Shown: positions 46,701 to 59,633, counted from the first letter of the stretch. The stretch is DNA of 64,000 nt from Alnus glutinosa (GCF_958979055.1 NC_084887.1:26282044-26346043), one strand, 5' to 3'. The notes: a model not told the origin generated them from the letters alone. Translations and numbers: made by a program.

Positions 46701-48697
46701 AGTTGACTTATTTGCTTGTTGGTGGACTCTTGGTAGCACTAGGAGTGCTTATGTGTAGAAGATGGTGCCTTATTGCCTCTTGTGGTGTCTTTGGAGGGAA
46801 AAGAATGATAGAAGTTTTGAGGACCGTGAGAAGACGTTAGAGTAGCTTGAGTCTTTTTTATTCTATACTCTATATCTTTAGACAGTTGCTTTTGTTTATC
46901 CTTTGGTACTTAGTTATCAATTATCATGAGCATGGATTGCTGGAGCTGAAAAAGATGATGTTAAAATCCCTTCATACATGGAGAGTAGCATGGAATAGTT
47001 TACCAGTTTCAATTTTTTTTTTTTGAGTTTTTGGAATTTTGTTCTTTTTCTATACTTTAGGGGTTCTCTTGTATACTTCATGTGTATTAGGGTTGCGCCC
47101 CTCTGCGCTTTTAATGCATTTACATTACTTATTAAAAACGTTATCATGATTTTCTTGTTCTTTTTTCCTCCTATCTAGTTAGGTGTTTTCTCTTGTATAC
47201 TTTTTATGTATCTAGCTATGCCTTGCGCTTTTAATGATATTTCGCTTACAAAAAAAGAAAGAAAAAAAAGATGAATAGCTTCAAAGTAATGGCTTTTGAG
47301 TAATGCCTAGTCTGGGTACAATGACCTTGTCAAAGGTGCTAATTAGACATGTTTCCTTGCATATAGTGGTTTTAAAACCTTTCTGAAAGTGCTTTATGGA
47401 ACATATGAACATGTATACATAAATTTTGATATATATAAATGTTAATTGCTTTCTGTTTTATTCTTCCACAGATAAAACTGAACCATCGGAAGTTACTTGA
47501 TGGAATGTTGGACATATGTGGAGTGCCACCGGAAAAATTCAGAACCATATGTTCAAGTATTGACAAGTTAGATAAGCAGTCTTTTGAGCAGATAAAAAAA
47601 GAGATGGTAAGAACATTTTTTATGAAGTACATGGTAAGAACATTTGTATGCATATGGTGTTATCTTCTGTATAGTGACTGGAGGCCTTCCCCACTGGTAC
47701 TTGGGGGGAGGGCTTTGAAACCATGTAAAAATGATCTAATGATAAAAATTCATTTTCCATAGTAATGTTACACAATCTTCTGATTTCTTACCAGCTTTTA
47801 ACATAATTATTGAGAGTGATTGTGGACCTAGTTATTGCATTTTCACTAATTTAAGGATATTTCTATGATCATCTTTTTATAAATATGCTGGTTTGATAAC
47901 TTTTGTTATGTATTCCATGTTTTGGCATTGGATGAAGTTTTGTATGGTTGGTCATGTATATTTCTTGTAATTATTGCTAGGTTGAGGAGAAGGGCTTAAC
48001 AATTGAGACGGCAGATAAAATTGGCACTTTTGTGAAGGAAAGGGGATCCCCTTTGGAATTATTGTCTAAACTTAAGCAAGAGGGAAGCAAGTTCTTGGGA
48101 CACGATGGATCTATTGATGCACTGAATGACCTGGACATTTTATTTAAGGCTCTGGAAAAATCAAAGTGTATTGGCAAAGTGGTTTTTGACTTGAGTCTTG
48201 CCAGAGGTCTTGATTATTATACTGGAGTCATATTTGAGGCTGCTTTTAAAGGCGGTACACAGGTAATTTGTAAGAAACAGCTCAATTTTCCATTACTTTC
48301 ATTTTATTTGTTCTGGAACCCGAATAATTGGTGACCCTTTAATAGTTAATCCTCCTTCCATAAGGATGCCCATGGATCTTTTCACTTATTACTCATTATC
48401 TGAGCGTAGGGATTGACTAGCCAAACACTAGAAGTAGGAGCAAGTAGACATTGAATTAAATTTTGATATTCAACATTGCAGTGAAATGTGCCTATTCCTT
48501 GCTACATCAGTGTATTTAGAGCAGGCATCACCGGCGCATTCCCTCCTACAAGATTGCTGCTGTCATATGTGTGGCTGATTTTGTATTGGTTGCATTATAT
48601 GGTTTATTATTATGCATTAAACTTTTTATGATAGAATTCCTCTCAATTCTTTTACTTTTTCTTGGTAATTGGGATTTGCAAAACAAAGTTAAGATGG

Positions 48698-48745
<48 letters not shown>

Positions 48746-51700
48746 GTCCATTTTTTTTTATGAGAAATAAATTTTATAAAAAGCGTAAGGCACCCATACA
48801 TACATAGGAACAAACAAAACAGCCTGGAAAAAACTGCCCACAAGAAGAAACCCAGAAAGACCCAAAGAAACCCTCAACCCTAAGACCCTCAAACCCGAAT
48901 TAAACACAGGAACAAACAACACAGTACACAAAAAACTTCCCACAAGAAGAAGCCCTAATAGACCCAAAAAAAAAAACCCTCAACCCTAGGAGCCTCAAAC
49001 CCAGAAAACCCAAGGAGCAAACACGCTACTGAACGTGAGCCTTGCCTTTCCTTCACCAAGAAGACACACTTGCATTGCCATAGTTAATAGAGCTATTTAG
49101 ATTCCACAACTCCCTCATAGCTTTGTTCTTTAGACGCCCAAGCTTCACAATCCGAAGAAGGTCCTCTCCAATGGCATTCGGAAACTCCAAGGAGGGATCC
49201 TCCTCACCATGCGACACCCCACCATTGTCATCAGCGGGAATGTCTGAGGAGCTACATCCCAAATAGGAGGGAGAAGCAACCTTCACTGTAGACAAGTGAG
49301 GATTATCCACAAAACCTTCCTGAACATTGACTTGTTCTGAAGGAACCTCCGATAGCTGCTGAGGATGAGGGACTGGTGGAGATGAACATCCCCGAGACCT
49401 AGAGGGCCTCGGCTTCAAAAAACCCTGTCGGAGAAAACCCACATCAACACTTGCCAAAGAAGGCCTCTCTGACTTGGCTGAATCTTGAACAGCAAGGCAA
49501 CCTTTCTCAGCATGAACTATAGAGTTAAGGCTGTTCAACTTCTCAGCAAGTGTAGCAGTTTCAGTCAAATCAACACTCACTTCCATGATAGATGGCTCAT
49601 CAACAACATTTTTATCAAGGTCTCCTTCTTGAACGAAAACAGACTCACTAGGTCTGTAATTAGAAGTACAAATTCCGTTGTTCTCAATTCCACATCCAGA
49701 ACCAATATAAGCAGGAAGGCTAATGAATTCTGCAATTTCCATATCTAAATCACCCGCTTGCATAAGATTCTCGCTATATAGATTGACTTCTTTATGCTCA
49801 GAATTAATAGGTTGTTGATCGACTGGCCCATCATTAGAAATATTAAGTTTATTGGTCTCACTTCCGTTGGCATGATCACCAGATGCAGGAAGGCCACTCA
49901 AAACCTCAGTTTCCATACTAAATGAGGAAATTGCTGTTGTTGTGGGTCCAATAAGCAAATTGAAGGAGGTATTCTCAGGCCTGGGAGGAGCTACCAGAAG
50001 TGCCGAAGACAGCACCTCTTGAGGTTTTGAGCACCTATCGCCAGAGACGGAAGTAACCATCAACGCCTTAGGCTAAGCATGAGTGGAAACGGGTTCCAGA
50101 TAATCAGGGTCAGAAGCAACTGAAACTGACCCAAGGCCTGCAGAAAATTTCTTCACCAAAGCCTTAGACCCAGCCCGTTTGCCACGCTTGGGCTTCAGAC
50201 CCAGACCAGCCCACTTGAACCTAGAAGCTGAAACCCGGTCCAAAACAGCCCAAAGCCACTCTAGAAGCTTCTTCCATGAACGAAAATGCTCTACGTTCTT
50301 CTTCTTCCTAGCCATGCCGTCACCAAGGAAGCAGATTGCACTTGTCTTCTTCTCCGTCGACCCGAGCAGTTGCTCCCCCTGGACCACTTTCGCAAAAGGA
50401 GAACCCCCACACAAACGGCAGGACAAGACACCCCCCTCTTAATCCCCTCCGATGTAGACGCCTTAGAAACCAGTGGCCAAGCCTTTGAGTCGAGAAAAGA
50501 ATTTATCTTCCGCAACTCACCCACAATTTGAGACCAGCCCCATCCTTGTTTTCTACTAGAATGTTAAGATTTGTTGTCTTTTATTTGTTTCGTCTTTACT
50601 CGTTAGGAGGGAATGGGGGGATTTTTTCAGATTTGTGAGATATGGGGTGGGAGATGGGCTTAAGATTTGGTTCAAGAATGATGTCTGGTGTGGAGATCAG
50701 ACCTTGAAGGAAGCTTTCCGGTTATAAATTGTATTGTCCATTTTAAGGAGGCCTCGGTGGCAAACCATATGTTGGTGGCGAGCAACATCTGTCAGTAGAA
50801 TATCACCTTTATCAGACCCATACATGATTGAGAGTTAGGGATGGTCACCTCTTTCTTCAACCTCTTGTACCCTATTAGGTTGAACAGAGAGGGCGAAGCT
50901 AGAATATGTTGGCTCTCCTCTGAAAGGCTGACATTCGAGATTAAATCTTTTTATTAGGTTCTTAACCCCCCCCCCCCCCCCCCCCCCCGCGGCCGATTTG
51001 TGCTGGTTTTTCTGTCCTTTATAAAAGCATATGGAAAAATAAGGCGCCTACTAGAGTTGCTTTCTTTGTATGGACAATAGCGTTAGGAAGGATACTGACC
51101 CTGAATAATCTAAGAGGCACTTAATAGTGATGGATTGGTGTTGCATGTGTAGAAACAATGGGGAATCCATCGATCATCTTTTGCTCCATTGTGGAGTTGC
51201 TAGAAAATTGTATGGGCATCAGTTTTTTGTCTTTCTAGGGTAGAGTGGGTGATGGCCAATCGGGTGGTGGAGTTACTGACTAGTTAGAGTGACCAGTTTG
51301 GTAGTCATCGTAACTTAGAAGCTTGGAGAATGGCTCCCCCTTTGTGTGATGTGGTGCATTTAGGGAGAACGCAATTTTCGAAATTTTGAAGACTGTGAGA
51401 GAACGGTGGTAGCACTAAAATATTTATTGTTCAACACTCTCTATAGGTGGATAGTTGCTATTAATAGTTTTCTATCAGTTTAAACATTTGGGATAACTAA
51501 TAATTTAACAATAGACAACCACCTTTTAAGAGATCATTATTAGTATGATAAAGTATTGATTGTTTCATCCACTTATTTGTGTTAACTACAACTATTATGA
51601 TGGAGGCTCGAGTGAAGGTTTGAAAAAGATGGTGGAAGGTAGTTTTGGGTTTTTTTCTTTTTGGAAGAGGGGGGGGAGGGTCTTGGCATTATAGAAGTGA

Positions 51701-54700
51701 TGGAATGATTTAGGAGCACACTTTTTTTTTTGATAGGTAAGAGATCAATTTTATAGAAAAAGCGTAAGGTGCCCCATTAGTACACTGGAAGTATATAGGG
51801 AAAACACTTATCTAGAAATAGAAAAGCGAGGGAGAAAGTCAGAAAAAGAAATATACAAAGGATGGACATAAGCCGAAGTCCAACAATACAAAGAGTGATA
51901 GAACAAAGAAAGGATCTCTTCCAAGGATCTTTCCAAGTCTTCAAAACTCCTGTTGTTTCTTTCCCACCATAAGCACCAAAAGACACAAATATGCGCCATT
52001 TTCCAAACAACAACACTCCTTGATCTACCAGATGACCACCAACATGCAAGCAAGTCAATAACTCGTCTAGGCATAACCCAAGACATCCTGAAACAGCTGA
52101 AGAGAGAATTCCACAAAACAGAAGCCACGTCGCAGTGGAGAAGAAGATGATCAACAGTTTTCTCGGTCTTCTTACACATGCATCATCGGTTGATCACGAT
52201 AACATGTCGTTTCCTAAGGTTGTCCTGAGTGAGTATCTTACTGAGCGCTGTAGTCCACACAAAGAAAGCAGCCCTAGGAGGAGCTTGAGCACGCCAAACA
52301 CTTTTCCAGAGAAAGCAACTGCTACCAGCACGAGTGAAGGAGTAAAAGAAGGACTTGACTTTGAAAACTCATTTTATGGAGGGGACCCACCACAAACTGT
52401 CTTCATTGTCTCGGTTCACTTTGACTGAGTGAAACAATTGAAAGAAAGAAACAATTGAAAGAAAGAAACAAAGACATCCACCTCCCAATCATGAGCCTCC
52501 ATGTTGAAGCTCACATTCCACTGGAATGACTCACCCAACAGCTCTAGATTATCCACAACAACGGCGTCCTTAAGACGAGCAATGCCAAATAAAGCTAGAA
52601 ATGCTACTTTTAGGGTTGTGTCCACACCACAAATCATGCCAAAAACTGATCTTGGAGCCATCCCCCACGACAAATCTAGTGAAACAAGAGAACGAAATCC
52701 AGCATGTCCTGATGTTTTTCCATACCCCCACCCCAAAGGCACTTGTCGGCTCGAGAGAGCACCAATCGCCCCTTAGGCTACCATATTTAGAGTCCACCAT
52801 GACTCTCCACCAAGCATCTCACTCAGACCCATAACGCTATAGCCATTTGCCTAGAATGGCTCGATTGAAAGTCCTCAAGTTTTTGATACCCAATCCTCCC
52901 TCAGAGATCGGAGAGCAAACCTTGTCCCATCTGACCAGGTGATATTTAAATTCTTCGCCTATCCCTCCCCAAAAAAAGTCTTTTTGAAGCTTCTCAATAC
53001 AGTTGGCCACACGAATAGGAATGGAGAAGAGAGACAAGAAATACGTAGGGAGGTTGGAGGGTGTGCTCTTGATGAGGCTAACCCTAGCACCCTTGGACAA
53101 ATACAACCTTTGCCAACTGGCCAAACGACGCTCCATATTAACCACGATATCATCCCAGGTAGATGTAGCCTTGTGGCACGCTTCAAGTGGCATGCCAAGA
53201 TACTTCAAGGGTAGAGAGGAAGTCCCGCAACCCAAGATAGAAGCCAACTCGACAACATTGTCCACATTGCCAATAGGAGCACACTTTGGGTGTCTTAGAG
53301 GTCCAAATTTTATCTTACTCCTCCCTTCACTTTGAACACCAAAAGCCTAATCCTACATTTAAAAAAATATCAGGTAGGCAAACAACAGATTGAATCATAA
53401 ATGAAGTTGAAATCTTTATGAATGTGAAAAATATAGTTAGAGAACTTGGAAGCACACTTGGTAAGTCTCAAAAATGCCAATAATAAAATTTTCCTTATTC
53501 ATTTGGGAATTTTAGGTATTCGTTCTATAAAAGAGAGGGAGTAGAGGTATGGTGGCAACAGTAGCATTTCAATCTAGTGAATGAAATGCTCTTTAGGTTA
53601 CAGGCAGCACAGCAGCTGGGTTGAGATTTTCCAGCCTAAAGTCGGCTGAAGTTCCTAAGTGCTGCTTTGTTAGTGGAAATGAGGGGAAAGAAAAATCCAC
53701 GGATAAACTTAGAAATGATGTAAAATTTCAATTTTGACAACTCATTTCTCATTTAATTTTCAATCAAGGGCATGTACTTTGACATTGCCAAAAAAGAAGA
53801 AGAAGATGCTTCCTGAGAATGGTCTATTTCTTGACATTATTCAATGGTAATTCTTTAGAAGAGTGCAACTTCTGTCCGGTCATGGCAGAAAACAAGGGTT
53901 TTATGCCTGCCAATAAGCAGTCGACACGTCAGCTAGAAACAATAAAAAGAAATGTTGCAAGTACCGGATCCACTCACAACTCCCCATTTTTACCTTCTAA
54001 AAAAAAGAAAAGAAAAACTCTCCCCACCGCCCCAAATCACGATCGGACTTCTCTAGGCTAAAGAAAAACTCCCCCACCGCCAACTACCGATTTGCTACCG
54101 ACCAACCGTGAAAGGGATCTGACGTCCTCGTGGAGGCCCTGGATGTTTGCCCTTCTCTGTTCAAGACATGTTCTCTCACTCAAAAGTAGGTCTCCACTAG
54201 GTTTTTTTTCCAGCAAAATGCTTTCTTTATTCTTAAATCATTGACATCGATAGGATTATATGAATCTAACGAAAAACAACGAGAAGAAGAACATTCTTTT
54301 ATAGTGTCTTACCTCATGAACTCATGTGGGTTGTACCCAACATCTGCTATTTTAGCATCCCAAGAGGATGAACTGTGAGAACCCAGAGAGATCGGACTCG
54401 GTACTTAATCTTCTCAAAAAGAATGGATTCGCAAATACCCAGATCTCCAAACTTGTCAGGATACATCCGTTGTTGCTTTTATCTGATCCCGAGAAGATCC
54501 TTTTGCCCAAGATTGAGTTTTTCTGTTCTATGGGGGTTTCGAGCTTTGACCTCCCTGGGATCCTCTCTTCAAACCCATTTTTGTTCACAAGAAGCTTAAA
54601 GAAACAACTAATCCCCTTCTATGATTTCCTGAAGAGTGACTTGTTGTCGAGGAGAAACCCCGCCGCATGATCGGCACCAACACATTCTAAGAGATCCTGA

Positions 54701-56372
54701 TTGAGGAAGAAATCAGATCCATCGGGTGTTTTGATTCTATTTGATTTTTTTTTTGTTTCTAGCTGACGTGTCAATTGCTTATTGGTGGGCATAAGCCCTT
54801 GTTTTCTGCCATGACCTAATAGAAGTTATACTCTCTTTAGAATGCTTTCCAATATCCTTTTTCTGCACCTACTTCCTTTTGTTTTCTGAGGATTTGTTAT
54901 CACTATCAAAGAGGGGGAAAAAGACCAAGGTTCTATTTAGTTTGGTTGATTGATCCAATTGATTTGCAATTCTTTATTACAAGAAAAACATACTCACAGG
55001 ATGGGATCCAGACTCCCTCTTTGAATTTTTCCTGTTGGATTAAGATGTAAAGCTGAATTGGTATTGAAACGAATAAACATGAAAGACCCCCCCCCCCCCC
55101 CCCCCCCCTTCTCTCTCATCCAAAATATGTTGCTTGAATTGCAAGTCATACCTCTTGTGTCATCTTATAATTGCTGCCTTGTATTACCTTCATATGTGTT
55201 TCCAGGGTAATGTGATTAGTTTGTGCATTCCTCAGGTTGGTTCAATCGCTGCTGGTGGACGTTATGACAACCTTATAGGTATGTTTGGTACAAAGCAGGT
55301 TCCAGCAGTTGGTGTCAGTCTTGGAATCGAGCGAGTATTTGCTATAATGGAGCAGCTTCAGAAAGACCAGAACCAGGTGATAATAATACTCTGTGTTTCT
55401 CTAAACTCGCCTATGTGATTGGTAAATTGGTCACTTGTTTGAACTTTTTGCACTATCAAATGTATAATGGTGAGGGGAAAAAAAAAAAAAAAAAAACCTC
55501 CATTCAAAAGATCTAACACCTCGATCCCATATTGGAAAGAGATGAATAACTCACATAGAGTAAATAGTTTGTAAAGATACGCATGAGTGCTAAATCTCAC
55601 ATTGTCTAGTTATTAAGTAAAATTAGGCTTTATAAGGAATTATAGGGAAGCTTCAAATTGACTAGTTTTTTTGGGGTGATAGCGCAAATCTGGCTAGTGC
55701 TTTTTCCTGGGTCATTAGAATAGATTTATAATTTATAGAAGTTTTAATGGCTAATGGTCCTTGGATTAAAAGACATTTTCTCCTCCCTAGAATAAGGCGT
55801 GGAGGTTGAGGACATGAATTACAGGTACTGGTTGGCCGCTGATAGGTGCATAGTATAATATATGGATATACACACATATATATATATATATATACCTCGA
55901 CACATACATGTGTATGTGTGTGTATAAAGAAGTCTTTACCATTTTATTATATAATTTCATGTAATAGATTTTAGCAGCAACTAAAGGCTGTCGTAGAAGT
56001 TTTTGGTGATCAGTAATACATATAGTCAGTAAATTTATGTGCTATTTCCTTCAATTTTGCGTGTTTTGGCAGACAACACGAGCAACAAAGACTGAAGTGC
56101 TAGTAAGTATACTGGGGGATGACCTGACTCAAGCTGCAGAACTGGTAAGTGAGCTGTGGGATGCCGGACTGAAAGCTGAATATCTTGTCAATAAAAGAGT
56201 GATGAAGCACATTGACCGTGCTAAAGACTCGAGGATCCCATGGATGGTTATTGTGGGGGAACAAGAAAAGAATGAAGGGATTGTGAAATTAAAAGACATC
56301 GAGGCCAACAAAGAAGAAAAAATTCCAAGAAGTAGGGTTGTCGAGGAACTTAAAAGCCGGTTGAACCGATGA
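43713..56372 (+). CDS. Histidine--tRNA ligase, cytosolic type, 876 aa
   Basis: Exons are 43713-45047, 45677-45856, 46164-46421, 47472-47606, 47981-48262, 55236-55376 and 56073-56372; all introns are GT-AG and in phase 0. The enzyme charges tRNA-His using ATP. Residues 1-445 (one exon) form the long plant-specific N-terminal extension. The class II core follows: [20 protein letters not shown] opening the catalytic domain, motif 2 [20 protein letters not shown] (540-559), histidine-A motif [10 protein letters not shown] (709-718) and motif 3 [14 protein letters not shown] (756-769). Exon 7 is the anticodon-binding domain. The length is close to the Arabidopsis enzyme (about 883 aa, from memory). 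The start [10 protein letters not shown] was preferred over the in-frame ATG at 43623. Intron 5 is 7 kb and packed with LINEs and a Pack-MULE. Confidence 0.95.
46665..47262 (+). mobile_element. LINE 3'-end remnant, doubled tail, in HisRS intron 3
   Basis: Degenerate ORF2 C-terminal code (LFACWW and [15 protein letters not shown] pieces) is followed by two successive LINE tails. The first is CTCTTGTATACTTCATGTGT with TGCGCCCCTCTGCGC at 47067-47140; the second is CTCTTGTATACTTTTTATGT with TGCCTTGCGC at 47190-47255. Each ends in an A-rich stretch. Either tandem insertion or a duplicated tail explains this. Confidence 0.65.
48700..48741. repeat. (TA)n microsatellite
   Basis: About 42 bp of uninterrupted TA lies next to the 3' end of the following LINE in HisRS intron 5. 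Confidence 0.97.
48749..50555 (-). mobile_element. Second ORF1-only LINE copy
   Basis: Minus-strand frames give an ORF1-type protein: [20 protein letters not shown], then [40 protein letters not shown] and a C-terminus [19 protein letters not shown] (frames 50524-50291, 50426-50073 and 50063-49053, broken by one shift and one stop). No ORF2 follows. The sequence passes into a 3' region with two 95-bp tandem units and a tail GCCTTACGCTTTTTATAAAA plus an A-run (T-run at 48750-48759 on the plus strand). It lies antisense in HisRS intron 5. Confidence 0.72.
48806..49003 (-). repeat. Two tandem units of about 95 bp in LINE 3' region
   Basis: The units at 48806-48897 and 48908-49002 share GGAACAAACAA.ACAG, CCCACAAGAAGAA, AGACCCAAA and CCCTCAACCCTA..A.CCTC. 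They sit between ORF1 and the tail of the ORF1-only LINE. Confidence 0.85.
50600..51480 (+). mobile_element. Degenerate LINE ORF2 fragment with poly-C run
   Basis: The plus strand reads [31 protein letters not shown], and later [19 protein letters not shown], a decayed plant LINE zf-RVT region. A run of 23 C (50966-50988) followed by GCGGCCG interrupts it. Confidence 0.65.
51721..53332 (-). mobile_element. 5'-truncated LINE ORF2 remnant in HisRS intron 5
   Basis: The minus strand reads [40 protein letters not shown] and [12 protein letters not shown] (RT thumb/connection), [17 protein letters not shown], then [20 protein letters not shown] and [17 protein letters not shown] (zf-RVT). The frame is broken several times. 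The 3' end is the tail CTTACGCTTTTTCTATAAAA, TTACCTATC and an A-run (T-run at 51722 on the plus strand). A short repeat, AAAGAAAGAAACAATTG, occurs near 52440. Confidence 0.85.
53861..54833. mobile_element. Pack-MULE carrying an mTERF gene fragment
   Basis: An exact 9-bp target duplication TCTTTAGAA flanks it (53852-53860 and 54834-54842). The terminal inverted repeats span about 88 bp at roughly 86%. The left GAGTGCAACTTCTG, GGTCATGGCAGAAAACAAGG, CCAATAAGCA and GACACGTCAGCTAGAAACAA match the reverse-complemented right GAGTATAACTTCTA, GGTCATGGCAGAAAACAAGG, CCAATAAGCA and GACACGTCAGCTAGAAACAA. There is no transposase. The core is mTERF-like coding sequence in the sense orientation of the host gene (HisRS intron 5). 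Confidence 0.93.
54292..54670 (+). pseudogene. Captured mTERF (mitochondrial transcription termination factor family) fragment
   Basis: One frame gives [20 protein letters not shown] then stops. After a shift, a second frame (54368-54670) gives [60 protein letters not shown] and [19 protein letters not shown]. These are the first two or three mTERF helical repeats of a plant organellar mTERF; functional members have many more repeats. Weak N-terminal similarity may extend back to about 54140. The 3' part of the gene is absent, so it is a partial capture with one frameshift. Confidence 0.82.
55087..55108. repeat. Poly-C run in HisRS intron 5
   Basis: There are twenty-two consecutive C between AAAGA and TTCTCTCTC, 127 bp before exon 6. 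Its length is probably uncertain in the assembly. Confidence 0.9.
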
Positions 56373-57716
56373 AGTCAATATTCGGCTGAGGCATAACTCC
56401 AAACCCAACACCAAGGTGTGTTTTATTGCATGCTTTTGAGGGTGTGGCAGATAACAGAGGTCATACATAGTGCTGGAATCGTCTCTGGATTATGAAATTG
56501 GGTATCAAAATTGAAATGCCAAGCTTGATTTGGCAGCACCTTCAAAATCGTGAAAGTGAGTATCAATGGAAGGACATGAGACACCTTAAAATCAAGATGC
56601 CAAAGGGATCTCTTCTAAATTAATTCCCTTGCTGAATTGACTAATTTGGAGGCAGAAATTAAAAGTATTTTTTATATCATTTTATTTTATTTTTTTGGAT
56701 TTGGGGTTGGTTTGGAAGGATGAATATTTAATGGGAAGATGGGTATCACATTCCCTACCCACCATACTTGAAGAGTTAAAGAGTTCTCACATGCAAACTC
56801 CATGCCTTTAATATGTGAGAGGCCCACACTATCTCTTTAATATCTTTGGTAGATGATTTTTACAAGCAAACAAGTATAGTTAGGGATAGAAATTTCTTGC
56901 AAACTGAACAAAAGAAAGAAAGAAAGAAAAAAAAAGTCTCTAACAGTGTTAGGTGCCCTTTGGCTTTATTATGTAAGAAGCACATACTTAAAAAGTTTTT
57001 ACATATTTTTTTTTAATAGCGTTAATAAATTAAAAAAAAAAAATTTGTTACATGTTCAAGAGACACAGCACTTCTAGTGATTGGATTTGAAGAATTTCAA
57101 CAATTCAATTTGCAGAAATTTTTTATCCCATTGTTAATATATACAAGACAGAATTTATAAGGTGCATATTCCATTTGGTTCAATATTTACTAAAATGGAT
57201 TAAAATATGAAAGCAAAAAGGCCTAAATATAAATATGTACGAGTAGTCTACAGATTGGAACAAAAACGTTGAGAAAGAAAAATGATTACATATTTTCTAC
57301 TATTGCTTTTACTATATTCTAGTTTAATAAAATGCTTATATTATTTTATTATAATCTTACAAGATATTGTCGAAAGTCAAATAATTTAGGAATTTTTTTT
57401 TTTTTCCGAGTAAAGTTCAAAGATTTGAGTATTTGTATAATAAATTTATCAAGAAAAACATTTACTGTGTAATATACTTTCAGCAGTCAAACATATATTT
57501 TTCAAAACATTGCAGTCTAGTTTGGTATTTTTTTTTTTTTTTTAATAAAATACGTATTTATATGTATTATATGATAGAATGCATATATACTATTGACCAT
57601 GCAGATGAGAACCCTAAATTGCAATACAAAAATTTGTTAGATTTGCTTCCATCTAATTCCCAACAATGTTAACACAAGTCCATGACAAAACTGTTTGTTG
57701 GTGGAATTCTGTGTAA

Positions 57717-58023
57717 GAGTAATACTATAAAGAGGACCAGAGTCTTTCGAATGTTTTCTCTAATGTTAGGTGGCTTTTAAAGTCATCAATGGATTAAAAT
57801 TTAAAAATCATCTCAAATTCAATAATAATTTTACAAGCCAAACAATATTTGAAAAGATACGATGAGAACTCTAGTCCTTCTTATAGCATTACTCGTAGCT
57901 TTAAAATTGCGATCGAATCAAAATTCAATAATAATTATCTCAAATTCAATGGTAACTTTAATAGTCATATAAGACATTTGGGAGGACTCAAGAAGGACTT
58001 TAGTCCGCGTTATAACGTTACTC
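57717..58023. mobile_element. GAGTAATG-type MITE, possibly two overlapping ends
   Basis: GAGTAATACTATAAAGAGGA at the left is matched in reverse complement by two right ends: GAGTAATGCTATAAGAAGGA (ending at 57894) and GAGTAACGTTATAACGCGGA (ending at 58023). The layout suggests a MITE of 178 bp plus a duplicated or nested third terminus. It is non-coding. Confidence 0.65.
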
Positions 58024-58176
58024 ATCGATGCATGAGTCCTCACATCCAGTTCAACAAATATCTAGCTAAAAAACATATTTTTCTATTTTGGTCTTCCATT
58101 CTTTCTTTCTTTTGGATCAATAATGAGATGAGTTCTCATCTTGTAACATTTTCCTTATTCGCTTAGAAAGAGAAGA

Positions 58177-58232
<56 letters not shown>

Positions 58233-58480
58233 ACATATTTTTTCAATATACTTATATCCAGATCAACATTTTAACTGTTCACTCTCACTTTTACATTTAA
58301 AATGTATTTTCTTTATCTATTTTCCATATTATTAGAAAAGAGAGAACAATATGGTTTTTTATATTATTAATATAATTAAGGATTTGTTGTAACAAAAATT
58401 ACTGAGCACGATAAGTCTTTAACCATTTTGTTAAGCCAGATGTCAAAGCATTTTTTGTTACCAGACGAGTCAAAATAGCC

Positions 58481-58521
<41 letters not shown>
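58481..58521. repeat. T17-A24 homopolymer junction
   Basis: Seventeen T are followed directly by twenty-four A, a perfect potential cruciform or hairpin. It could be two abutting retro-insertion tails in opposite directions or an assembly artefact. Confidence 0.9.
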
Positions 58522-59625
58522 CTATTTTGTTGAACCAAACTGAGTGCTCGGCTGCCTGCCACACGGACACGGTCCACACCCAACACCAACAACCACGGCA
58601 TTAATAGCAAACAACTGACCGAACTCAAACTGCCATCTAACAAAACAATTTAATAATAGTATACATGCAGGTGATTTTATGCAGGAAGTGTACGTTAATT
58701 TCCAACCTCAATAATAATAATAAAAACCTGCACAACATCTTTTACAATTTTTTCAAGATTTAGATTTAATTTTAAATTTTTTATAAAAAATAAAAAAAGA
58801 AAGAACTACAAAAAAAAATTTCAATATAATTTTTTTTAAAAAAAAACTAAAGATACTAAATTTTTTACTAAAAATTATGTACTAAGATAATATAGAGCTT
58901 ATTATTCATTAAAAATAATAAAAATAATTAATAAAAAAATATATTATAAATACCAATAAATAAACTTTACATCACATCGTTTTATACATTTTACGTTTAT
59001 TTATGTCACCTAAATCAAATCCAAAAGTCGTTTACAAAATGCGGCCGTACACTGATAATCAAACACTGATTGCCTAAGTGGCTGCCCACTGAGTTGCCGT
59101 TGATGGGCCAAGAACAAAAAACATTGGCTCGATCGTCACCCTTCGATTTATGCAGTCTCAGCAAGTTCGGAAGAGGCAGTGTCATCTTATCAAAACCTTT
59201 GGTGCTTTATCCACATGATTAAACTTCGTGGGTTGTCCTGTTTTCCCCACCCCTTGTGTAGTTGTATATTCTGTGTCTCAAGAAAAGGATATCTCAGTCC
59301 TTCCCACAGTAAAACTCCACCACTTCCAATCTCACTGTTCCACAACGCGTGTCTCCAGATTATAGGTTCGTATCCAGTCAGAGTCAATCAAATTCCTTCT
59401 GACCTTACCTGGATGTTGTTCTAAAGTGAAACGTGTTCAATTCTGAAAAACTGTAGCCCACTTCTGATCATTACTCTGCTCTGTGGATGTACGTGGAGGA
59501 AATTAATAGAGTATAGAGGGCAGAATCTAGAGAAAAAGGGTGGGGTTGGGCTTGAAAATCATCAATAACTTTACCTTTCCCTACCCGTAAGAAAATTCGT
59601 TTTGGTATTGTTTGTGGGTGAAGGC

Positions 59626-59633
59626 TTATATAG
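59626..59633 (+). promoter_or_regulatory. Candidate TATA box of the ATI-like gene
   Basis: TTATATAG lies 61 bp upstream of the ATG at 59694, a plausible spacing for a TATA box and a short 5' leader. Confidence 0.4.
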
